Source: Clostridia bacterium (GTDB lineage: Bacteria > Bacillota > Clostridia > Saccharofermentanales > Saccharofermentanaceae). From it: 33,485 nt of DNA. The notes below the pieces were generated by a model. The model ran no database searches. It saw nothing but the letters and a program-made list of their open reading frames with translations, and had not been told where the DNA came from. Where the stretch lies: assembly GCA_024403755.1 (NCBI GenBank), contig JAKSRF010000016.1, positions 1 to 33,485 of the forward strand. Direction: 5' to 3'. Position 1 is the first letter of the stretch, and each line of letters begins with the position of its first letter. Shown here one piece after another: positions 8,541 through 14,728 of this stretch. The translations under genes were made by a program, and so were the position numbers.

Positions 8541-9145
8541 CGAGAGTGATATTGGCAAGTGCTTCTCCGAGACGTAAGGAAATACTTTCACTTATAACTG
8601 AGAATTTTGAGGTTGTAACCTCTGATGTTGATGAGCGTTCAATAGAAAAAGAGTTTTTTAATCAAGCAGAGGCTTGTTCGTCTGATATTACCAAGTTATC
8701 GGAGACTCTTGCTGTTGCCAAAGCAAAGGATGTTTTCATGAAGCTTGGTATGCCGACCGATACAATAGTAATAGGCTCTGATACCTCAGTTATTGTTGAT
8801 AATGAGGTATTAGGAAAACCTAAAGATCATGATGATGCTGTACGCATGCTTATTAAGCTTTCAGGAAAAGTCCACAGTGTTGTAACCGGCGTTGCGCTTG
8901 TACATGACAAAGGTACAGTATCCTTTAGTAATAATAGTTTTGTTACCTTCAATTCTTATGATGAAGAACAAAGCAGACTGATTTTAAAGTATTGTGACAG
9001 TATGGAGCCGTATGATAAGGCCGGTGCGTATGGAATACAAGGGAAAGGTGCATTATTAATTAATCGAATTGACGGAGATTTTTACAGTATAATGGGTTTG
9101 CCTGTAGCTCAGCTTCAGAGAGAACTATGTAAGCTTATCGGTTGA
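8537..9145 (+). CDS. maf: Maf nucleotide pyrophosphatase
   Basis: 202 aa. Maf proteins hydrolyse non-canonical or canonical nucleoside triphosphates (dTTP/UTP or m7GTP type) and were first linked to septum formation. The N-terminal signature LASASPRRKEIL (residues 6-17) and GSDTSV, LGKPKD and SGKVHSVVTGVAL segments are clear; the KAGAYGIQGKGAL motif near residue 174 is also present. The start is TTG at 8537, overlapping the DHH stop (TTGA), which points to translational coupling; GGTGAAGAG lies just upstream. No in-frame ATG fits the conserved N-terminus. Cytoplasmic. Confidence 0.92.
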   Translation: MTRVILASASPRRKEILSLITENFEVVTSDVDERSIEKEFFNQAEACSSDITKLSETLAVAKAKDVFMKLGMPTDTIVIGSDTSVIVDNEVLGKPKDHDDAVRMLIKLSGKVHSVVTGVALVHDKGTVSFSNNSFVTFNSYDEEQSRLILKYCDSMEPYDKAGAYGIQGKGALLINRIDGDFYSIMGLPVAQLQRELCKLIG

Positions 9146-9162
9146 TTGTCGGTGGATATATT

Positions 9163-9747
9163 ATGATTGGTACAGCATTTTTTATTAAGAATTTTTTCTT
9201 GGGTGTCGGTTTGGCAATGGATGCATTTTCTGTTTCACTTGCCAACGGACTTAATGAACCTAAAATGAAGTTATCCAAGATGATGATAATTGCCGGGGTA
9301 TTTGCATTCTTTCAAGCTGCGATGCCTCTGATTGGATGGCTTTGTGTGCATACGATATTGAATTACTTCAGTATTCTTGAGATATTTATTCCGTGGATAG
9401 CATTTATTCTTCTGGGATATATAGGCGGTAAGATGCTTTGGGAAGGTATAAAGACAAAGGCTGACAGTCCTGAGAGTAAAACTGTCGGCTGTAAGGATTT
9501 GGTTTTTCAGGGAGTAGCTACTTCAATTGATGCTCTTTCTGTAGGTTTTACGATAGCAGAGTATGATATTTTTGCTGCTGTCTTGGCTGCATTAGTTATT
9601 GCGGCAGTTACATTTGTCATTTGCTTGGCAGGTGTATTTATCGGTAAGAAATTCGGTATGAAGCTTTCAAATAAAGCACAGATTCTCGGCGGATTAATTC
9701 TGATCGGAATCGGAATAGAAATACTTATTACGGGCTTAATAAAATAA
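9163..9747 (+). CDS. mntP: Manganese efflux pump MntP
   Basis: 194 aa, six predicted membrane helices in two related halves. The family aspartates are in GLAMDAFSVSLANG (near residue 17) and ATSIDALSVGF (near residue 125). MntP exports Mn2+ and prevents manganese toxicity. ATG 9163 follows GGTGG at 9151-9155; an in-frame TTG at 9142 would overlap maf but would place the ribosome site inside the gene. In many bacteria mntP is controlled by a yybP-ykoY riboswitch; only 17 bp separate it from maf, so no such leader fits here and it must be read from the upstream genes. Confidence 0.92.
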   Translation: MIGTAFFIKNFFLGVGLAMDAFSVSLANGLNEPKMKLSKMMIIAGVFAFFQAAMPLIGWLCVHTILNYFSILEIFIPWIAFILLGYIGGKMLWEGIKTKADSPESKTVGCKDLVFQGVATSIDALSVGFTIAEYDIFAAVLAALVIAAVTFVICLAGVFIGKKFGMKLSNKAQILGGLILIGIGIEILITGLIK

Positions 9748-9770
9748 TTAGAAAAATATTAAAATACTGC

Positions 9771-9799
9771 TTGATTTTATTTTTCTCATTTGCTATACT
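9771..9799 (+). promoter_or_regulatory. Sigma-A promoter of tRNA-Gln
   Basis: TTGATT (9771-9776), 17-bp spacer, TATACT (9794-9799), 21 bp before the mature tRNA 5' end. Confidence 0.75.
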
Positions 9800-9819
9800 T
9801 TACACCGTTGATTAAACAT

Positions 9820-9893
9820 TGCCGAATTGTGTAATGGTAGCACTCCGGTTTCTGGTACCGTCTGTCTAGGTTCGAATCCTGGTTCGGCAGCCA
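9820..9893 (+). tRNA. tRNA-Gln (CTG)
   Basis: Acceptor 9820-9826 (TGCCGAA) pairs perfectly with 9883-9889; D-arm GTGT/GCAC; anticodon loop TTCTGGT with CTG at 9852-9854; T-arm TAGGTTCGAATCCTGG; discriminator G, CCA encoded at 9891-9893. The bottom pair of the anticodon stem (27-43) reads C with T, a mismatch; the other four pairs are good. It stands alone between its own promoter and terminator. Confidence 0.92.
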
Positions 9894-9897
9894 AATA

Positions 9898-9924
9898 GGG
9901 CTTGGATTTATCCAAGCCTTTTTG
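9898..9924 (+). terminator. Rho-independent terminator after tRNA-Gln
   Basis: GGCTTGGA (9899-9906) pairs with TCCAAGCC (9911-9918) around a TTTA loop, followed by TTTTT. Confidence 0.88.
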
Positions 9925-9989
9925 CTACCCGATTTTTTTATAAAAGTAATCGCGTTAAAGCCCATGGTTAAGGGATTCTAAAAAAGAAA

Positions 9990-10051
9990 TTCAAAAAAAT
10001 GTATTTTTTTTGAAAAAAGATGTTGACACAATCCATATGATTGGTTATAAT
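9990..10051 (+). promoter_or_regulatory. Strong promoter of the Val-Asp-Phe tRNA operon with upstream A/T tracts
   Basis: TTGACA (10023-10028) and TATAAT (10046-10051) are both perfect consensus with a 17-bp spacer. Upstream, 9990-10018 holds an A-tract, a T-tract and another A-tract, partly an inverted repeat (TTCAAAAAAAT with ATTTTTTTTGAA), positioned like an UP element for the RNA polymerase alpha subunit. The -10 ends about 43 bp before the mature tRNA-Val. Confidence 0.88.
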
Positions 10052-10094
10052 CTTTTTGCACTTCGAAAAGGGGTGCAGCCCAGTAAAACAATGT

Positions 10095-10170
10095 GGAAGC
10101 TTAGCTCAGCTGGGAGAGCATCTGCCTTACAAGCAGAGGGTCACAGGTTCGAGCCCTGTAGTTTCCACCA
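10095..10170 (+). tRNA. tRNA-Val (TAC)
   Basis: Acceptor 10095-10101 (GGAAGCT) pairs with 10160-10166 with one G-T; D-stem GCTC/GAGC; anticodon TAC at 10128-10130; T-arm ACAGGTTCGAGCCCTGT; discriminator A and encoded CCA 10168-10170. First of three tRNAs in one transcript. Confidence 0.95.
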
Positions 10171-10174
10171 TAAT

Positions 10175-10252
10175 GGCGCAGTAGTTCAGTTGGTTTAGAA
10201 TGCCAGCCTGTCACGCTGGAGGTCGAGGGTTCGAGCCCCTTCTGCGTCGCCA
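10175..10252 (+). tRNA. tRNA-Asp (GTC)
   Basis: Acceptor 10175-10181 (GGCGCAG) pairs with 10242-10248 with one G-T; anticodon GTC at 10210-10212; T-arm GAGGGTTCGAGCCCCTT; discriminator G and encoded CCA 10250-10252. Only four bases separate it from tRNA-Val. Confidence 0.95.
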
Positions 10253-10254
10253 GT

Positions 10255-10278
10255 TAGGCGGTCTTTATAGGCCGCCTA
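10255..10278 (+). other. Hairpin between tRNA-Asp and tRNA-Phe, without T tract
   Basis: TAGGCGGTC (10255-10263) pairs with GGCCGCCTA (10270-10278), one G-T pair, loop TTTATA. The shape matches the tRNA terminators of this window, but no T run follows (the next bases are CTAATTGCCC). It could be a processing signal or a terminator that lost its tail, allowing transcription into tRNA-Phe. Confidence 0.6.
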
Positions 10279-10284
10279 CTAATT

Positions 10285-10360
10285 GCCCAGATAGCTCAGT
10301 CGGTAGAGCAGGGGACTGAAAATCCCCGTGTCGATGGTTCGATTCCGTCTCTGGGCACCA
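10285..10360 (+). tRNA. tRNA-Phe (GAA)
   Basis: Acceptor 10285-10291 (GCCCAGA) pairs perfectly with 10350-10356; D-stem GCTC/GAGC; anticodon GAA at 10318-10320; T-arm with GGTTCGATTCC; discriminator A, CCA encoded 10358-10360. Confidence 0.95.
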
Positions 10361-10362
10361 AC

Positions 10363-10395
10363 AAGCATCGCTTAACAGCGATGCTTTTTGTTTTG
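10363..10395 (+). terminator. Rho-independent terminator of the tRNA operon
   Basis: A perfect 9-bp stem, AAGCATCGC (10363-10371) with GCGATGCTT (10378-10386), loop TTAACA, T-rich tail to about 10395. Confidence 0.9.
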
Positions 10396-10448
10396 TTATA
10401 TTTTTGCATTTTTGCACCAATAGACGTCCATTTTTCTTCTATTAAATA

Positions 10449-10477
10449 GTGTTATTTTATTTATCATTTGATATAAT
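10449..10477 (+). promoter_or_regulatory. Putative promoter of the Ca2+ ATPase gene
   Basis: Perfect TATAAT at 10472-10477 with extended TGA in front; the -35 (GTGTTA, 10449-10454) is weak at 17 bp. It lies 37 bp before the start codon. Confidence 0.55.
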
Positions 10478-10513
10478 TACTACGTTAATTTTTTATATAT
10501 TTGGAGCATTTTT

Positions 10514-13306
10514 ATGGACGATGAAAAAAGTTTGTTTTTTACTCGCAGTTCCGAAGAAACTGTAAGTATTTTTAGCAGTGATATTACTAAAGGACTTTCT
10601 TCTGATGAAGCGTCAGACCGTTTGGAAAAGTATGGTCCGAATTCATTGGGTGAGGAGAAAAAAACACCTTTGTGGAAGAAATTTCTTGCTCAGTTTTGTG
10701 ATGCAATGGTATTTGTTTTACTGGGTGCTGCTGTTTTGTCCGCTGTAATGGCCGTTATGAACAATGAAGGAATCGAAGGCTGGATTGATGTTTTTGTTAT
10801 TCTTGCTATTGTTATTCTTAATGCTATTCTCGGCGTTTATCAGGAAGGTAAGGCTGATGAGGCCCTTGCTGCTCTCAAGAAGATGAGTTCACCTCAGGCC
10901 AAGGTTATTAGAGATGGCAAGATTATAATGACAGATTCCGAGAAGCTTGTTCCGGGTGATATTGTTTCACTTGATGCCGGTGATTCTGTTGCAGCTGATA
11001 TCAGATTGATAAGTTCAAGCTCACTTAAGGTTGAGGAAGCTTCACTTACAGGTGAGTCTGTTCCTGTTGATAAGGAAGCTGATTGTATTTTGCCTGCCGA
11101 TGCTACGATTGGTGATCGTAAAAATATGCTTTATATGGGTACAGCACTTACATACGGAAGAGCTAAGGGTATTGTAGTTGCTACAGGTAAAGATACAGAA
11201 CTCGGTAAGATAGCCAATAAACTTACTAATATCGAGGATGAAGTAACTCCTCTTCAGAAGAATCTCAATTCTTTGGGTAAGATACTTGCAATAGTATGTC
11301 TTGTTGTTTGTATAATCGTTTTTGTAGTAGGTGTTACCGTTAACGGTAATATTCATGATAATTGGCAGGATGCATTGATGACTGCAGTGTCTCTTGCCGT
11401 AGCAGCTATTCCTGAGGGACTTGCTGCAGTTGTTACAATTGTTCTTGCAATCGGTATGACTAAGATGGCTACCAAGAATGCGGTAGTAAAACGTCTCCTT
11501 GCAGTTGAAACGCTTGGTTGTGTAGATGTTATTTGTACCGATAAGACAGGTACACTTACACAGAACCAGATGACCGTAAAGGTTCTTTTCGATGGAGATA
11601 AGCTTATAAACGTTGAAGGTAACGGATATGCTCCTTTGGGAAGACTTACTGATGTAAACGGTGATTTAGCAGGAACTGATGCTAAAACTAAGGAGCTCAT
11701 AAGAGCTGCCGTTCTTTGTAATGATGCTTCTATAGTTGAGAACGAAGACGGACAGTACTCATGTATCGGAGATCCTACAGAGGGAGCTTTAACCACACTT
11801 GGTGCTAAATGTAATGTTCAGAGAGAGAAGGCAATGGATGAATATAAGCGAATCTGTGAATTGCCTTTTGATTCTGACAGAAAGATGATGACTACCTACC
11901 ACACAGGAATTGTCGAGGGAAAAGTTAAGTCTTATACAAAGGGTGCTCCGGATATAGTGTTATCAAAATGCAGTAAGTATTTTGACGGTGAAAATGAGAA
12001 GGATATTACTCCTGAGTATATGCAGAGAATCATGGATCAAAATCATGATTTCGCTTGTAAGGCAATTCGTGTTTTGGCTTTTGGTTATCGTGTTCACGAC
12101 AAAGGCGTAGAAGCTTCATTTGATCATGAGAAGGATTTAGTGTTTGTTGGACTTATAGGAATGATTGATCCGGCAAGAGAAGAAGCAAAAACAGCTATTG
12201 CAAAATGTAAGAAAGCCGGTATCAGAACAGTAATGATTACCGGTGACTATAAGGATACAGCTGTTGCCATCGGTAATGATTTAAAGATGATGGATAATGA
12301 TGCTGGTGCCATGTCCGGTAGTGAATTGGATGCCATAAGTGATGAAGAATTACGCATTAAGTGTGAAAACACCAATGTTTATGCCAGAGTATCTCCTGAG
12401 CATAAGGTTAGAATTGTATCTGCATTAAAAGCTAATAATCATATTGCTTCCATGACAGGTGACGGTGTTAATGACGCTATGGCTCTTAAGTCTGCCGATA
12501 TCGGTGTTGCAATGGGAATTACAGGAACTGATGTTGCTAAGAATTCAGCTGATATGATTCTTATGGATGATAACTTTGCAACAATAGTCAGTGCCGTTGA
12601 GGAAGGAAGAACGATTTATGCAAATATTCGTAAGTTTGTTAATTTCCTTTTGTCATGTAATGTAGGTGAGATATTGGTTATTTTTATCATTTCGTTAATA
12701 CCAAAGTCCGTTATTCCGGGAATAGCAGCACCTCTTACTGCTATTCAGCTTTTGTGGCTTAACCTTGTAACTGACAGCTTCCCTGCACTTGCTTTAGGCA
12801 GAGAGAAAGCTGAGCCGGGTATAATGAATGTTCCTCCGCGTAAGAAGGATGAACCGATTATCAATAAGCCTATGAAGATAAGTGTGGCAGTTCAGGCCTG
12901 TGCTATTTTCTTCACTGTATTTATAGCATTTGTTACTGCTTTGAAGGCACCGAATATTTTCTTTGATATGTCTTCTGTTTCAGGTATAACCAATACAGAT
13001 GTTGCAAGAACGGTTGCATTTACAACCTTGATTCTTGCTGAATTGTTCAGAGCTTATGCATCTCGTTCAGAGAATATCTCGGTTTTCAAATTAGGATTAT
13101 TCTCCAATAAGTTTATGAATAAATCTGTTTTTGCTTCAATTGCACTTTTGATATTGGTTATCTATTGTCCGGGTGTGAATTCAATCTTTGATAATGTTGC
13201 ACTTGCTCCGATTTCTTGGATAATTATTGTTTTGTTGGCTCTTATTCCGTTTACCATCAGTGAAGTATTTAAATTGATAAAGAATAAAGCTTTTAGCAAA
13301 AAATAA
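10514..13306 (+). CDS. Calcium-transporting P-type ATPase
   Basis: 930 aa, the usual length for P2-type cation ATPases. Order: N-terminal cation-ATPase domain (1-75), two helices (about 55-105), actuator domain with LTGES near 177, two helices (about 255-320), phosphorylation motif DKTGTLT near 342, nucleotide-binding domain, hinge TGDGVNDAMAL near 647, and a C-terminal group of about six helices. Ion-site residues fit Ca2+ pumps of the SERCA/PMCA type: AIPEGLAAVV in helix 4, SCNVGEI in helix 5 and NLVTDSFPALALG in helix 6. It should export Ca2+ from the cytoplasm using ATP. ATG 10514 follows GGAG at 10503-10506. secG follows 71 bp later with its own promoter. Confidence 0.9.
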   Translation: MDDEKSLFFTRSSEETVSIFSSDITKGLSSDEASDRLEKYGPNSLGEEKKTPLWKKFLAQFCDAMVFVLLGAAVLSAVMAVMNNEGIEGWIDVFVILAIVILNAILGVYQEGKADEALAALKKMSSPQAKVIRDGKIIMTDSEKLVPGDIVSLDAGDSVAADIRLISSSSLKVEEASLTGESVPVDKEADCILPADATIGDRKNMLYMGTALTYGRAKGIVVATGKDTELGKIANKLTNIEDEVTPLQKNLNSLGKILAIVCLVVCIIVFVVGVTVNGNIHDNWQDALMTAVSLAVAAIPEGLAAVVTIVLAIGMTKMATKNAVVKRLLAVETLGCVDVICTDKTGTLTQNQMTVKVLFDGDKLINVEGNGYAPLGRLTDVNGDLAGTDAKTKELIRAAVLCNDASIVENEDGQYSCIGDPTEGALTTLGAKCNVQREKAMDEYKRICELPFDSDRKMMTTYHTGIVEGKVKSYTKGAPDIVLSKCSKYFDGENEKDITPEYMQRIMDQNHDFACKAIRVLAFGYRVHDKGVEASFDHEKDLVFVGLIGMIDPAREEAKTAIAKCKKAGIRTVMITGDYKDTAVAIGNDLKMMDNDAGAMSGSELDAISDEELRIKCENTNVYARVSPEHKVRIVSALKANNHIASMTGDGVNDAMALKSADIGVAMGITGTDVAKNSADMILMDDNFATIVSAVEEGRTIYANIRKFVNFLLSCNVGEILVIFIISLIPKSVIPGIAAPLTAIQLLWLNLVTDSFPALALGREKAEPGIMNVPPRKKDEPIINKPMKISVAVQACAIFFTVFIAFVTALKAPNIFFDMSSVSGITNTDVARTVAFTTLILAELFRAYASRSENISVFKLGLFSNKFMNKSVFASIALLILVIYCPGVNSIFDNVALAPISWIIIVLLALIPFTISEVFKLIKNKAFSKK

Positions 13307-13335
13307 TTGCAAATAGTATCAGTATGTGGTAATAT
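13307..13335 (+). promoter_or_regulatory. Putative promoter of secG
   Basis: TTGCAA (13307-13312), 17-bp spacer ending in TGG, TAATAT (13330-13335): extended -10. Confidence 0.55.
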
Positions 13336-13377
13336 CTAACGGCTATTTATTATGATTTATATTTTGGAGGCATAAAA

Positions 13378-13629
13378 ATGAGTGTTATAGATATCGTGCT
13401 TTCTGTTTTGGATATAGTATTTGGTATATTGATGGTTGTTCTTTTCCTGGTTCAGGAAGGCAATGACGAGGGTATCGGTGTAATCGGTGGTTCAACTACT
13501 GATTCATACTATAGTAAGACAAAGGGCAGATCTCTTGAGGAGAGACTTAAGAGATATACCTTGATAGTTGCTATTTGCTTTGCTGCCACTTCAGTGCTTC
13601 TTTACTTGGCAGTACAGCGTGGTTTCTGA
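13378..13629 (+). CDS. secG: Preprotein translocase subunit SecG
   Basis: 83 aa. Two membrane helices (about residues 5-24 and 59-78) flank a glycine-rich loop with LVQEGNDEGIGVIGGSTTD, the SecG hallmark. SecG assists SecYE in protein export. ATG 13378 is preceded by a strong GGAGG at 13366-13370. It is a single gene closed by a terminator 21 bp after its stop; the neighbours often seen after secG in Bacillota (rnr, smpB) are absent. Confidence 0.9.
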   Translation: MSVIDIVLSVLDIVFGILMVVLFLVQEGNDEGIGVIGGSTTDSYYSKTKGRSLEERLKRYTLIVAICFAATSVLLYLAVQRGF

Positions 13630-13650
13630 TTTGTGATTAATACAAAATGA

Positions 13651-13679
13651 AAGGCTGTCCTATCGGACAGCCTTTTTTG
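13651..13679 (+). terminator. Rho-independent terminator of secG
   Basis: A perfect 10-bp stem, AAGGCTGTCC with GGACAGCCTT, loop TATC, then TTTT. It lies between convergent genes and may act weakly on the minus strand too. Confidence 0.9.
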
Positions 13680-13699
13680 TGTGATAAATAATTGCTTTT

Positions 13700-14647
13700 T
13701 CACTCAATATTGGATTCGCCTTCTATGTATATCGGTCGATGCTTAACTTCGATATAGATTTTTCCGATATATTCACCTAGCACTCCGAGTGCCATCAGGA
13801 TTAATCCGCCAATAAAGAGTATGAAACACAAAAGTGACGGATATCCAGGAACTTCATTATATATTTTTAAAATTATTGCCCTTATGAAGTAATAGAGCAT
13901 ATATATAAATGCCGCCAGTGCCGAAGAAAAACCACAGTAAGTGGCCAATCTCATCGGTGCGGTAGTAAAAGTTACTATACCGTCAATGGCATATTTAAAT
14001 AATTTCCAGAAAGACCATTTGGTCTCACCTGCAACACGCTCAACATTTTCATGTTCAATCCATTTTGTTTTGAATCCGACCCAAGAGAATATTCCTTTAG
14101 AGAACCTTTGACGTTCGTTTACCTTAAGGATTGCATCAACTACATTACGCTTCATAAGTCTGAAATCTCTTGCTCCGTCGGCAATTTCTATTTCACACAT
14201 TTTATTAATTAATTTATAAAACATTCTGGCAAAGAAACTTCGAATTTTTGGCTCGCCAACGCGCGTTACACGTCTTGCTGCAATAATATCGCATTCATTA
14301 TTATCCAAGGCTTTGATCATTTGCGGAATGAGAGAAGGCGGATCCTGCATATCAGCGTCCAGTATAGCAACATATTCACCCTTGGCTTTCTCGAGACCTG
14401 CATACATAGCAGCTTCTTTTCCAAAGTTACGTGAAAAGGATATGTATTTTACGGCAGAACAATCGGCTGCGAAGTTTTTTACTACTTCCAAAGTTTTATC
14501 AGAACTGCCGTCGTTGACAAAAATATATTCAAAATCTTTAGTACTGTCAGCTTGCTTGACTTCAGTAGAAATCTCTTTTAGTGCCGAAAACAATGTCGGT
14601 AGAGACTCTTCCTCATTAAAACATGGAACAATAAGGCTTATCAGCAT
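13700..14647 (-). CDS. Polyprenyl-phosphate glycosyltransferase (GtrB/CsbB/DPM1-like GT2)
   Basis: 315 aa. N-terminal GT-A domain opens with SLIVPCFNEEESLPTLF, has the metal-binding DAD in AILDADMQDPP (near residue 97-99), and ERQRFSKGIFSWVGFKT near 190, typical of enzymes that load a sugar from a nucleotide donor on undecaprenyl phosphate on the inner membrane face. Two C-terminal helices (about 230-255 and 268-292) and the RPIYI ending match GtrB/YkcC/CsbB. The start has minus-strand AGGAGTG seven bases upstream. It diverges from a yfhO-type gene with only 81 bp between starts, the pairing known from csbB-yfhO. The sugar (Glc or GlcNAc) cannot be read from the sequence. Confidence 0.88.
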   Translation of the reverse strand: MLISLIVPCFNEEESLPTLFSALKEISTEVKQADSTKDFEYIFVNDGSSDKTLEVVKNFAADCSAVKYISFSRNFGKEAAMYAGLEKAKGEYVAILDADMQDPPSLIPQMIKALDNNECDIIAARRVTRVGEPKIRSFFARMFYKLINKMCEIEIADGARDFRLMKRNVVDAILKVNERQRFSKGIFSWVGFKTKWIEHENVERVAGETKWSFWKLFKYAIDGIVTFTTAPMRLATYCGFSSALAAFIYMLYYFIRAIILKIYNEVPGYPSLLCFILFIGGLILMALGVLGEYIGKIYIEVKHRPIYIEGESNIE

Positions 14648-14667
14648 AAGAACACTCCTAATATAGT

Positions 14668-14704
14668 AATAGTTTGTATTTAGTATTATAATACAAATAC
14701 TATT
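14668..14704. promoter_or_regulatory. Long inverted repeat over the shared divergent promoter region
   Basis: AATAGTTTGTATT (14668-14680) is the reverse complement of AATACAAATACTATT (14690-14704) except for a two-base gap, around a 9-bp centre. Inside it GTATTATAATAC (14683-14694) is a perfect palindrome that gives a TATAAT -10 on both strands (14687-14692 plus; 14685-14690 minus). The element can serve as overlapping back-to-back promoters and as an operator for the glycosyltransferase and yfhO genes. Confidence 0.6.
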
Positions 14705-14728
14705 TTATACACAATCCGGGAGATAATT

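Noticed and set aside
9146..9162. yybP-ykoY manganese riboswitch in front of mntP
   Set aside because: Only 17 bp separate maf and mntP, too short for the element.
10010..10198. A 62-codon open frame over the tRNA promoter and tRNA-Val/Asp
   Set aside because: It overlaps a consensus promoter and two clear tRNA genes, and has no ribosome site; chance frame.
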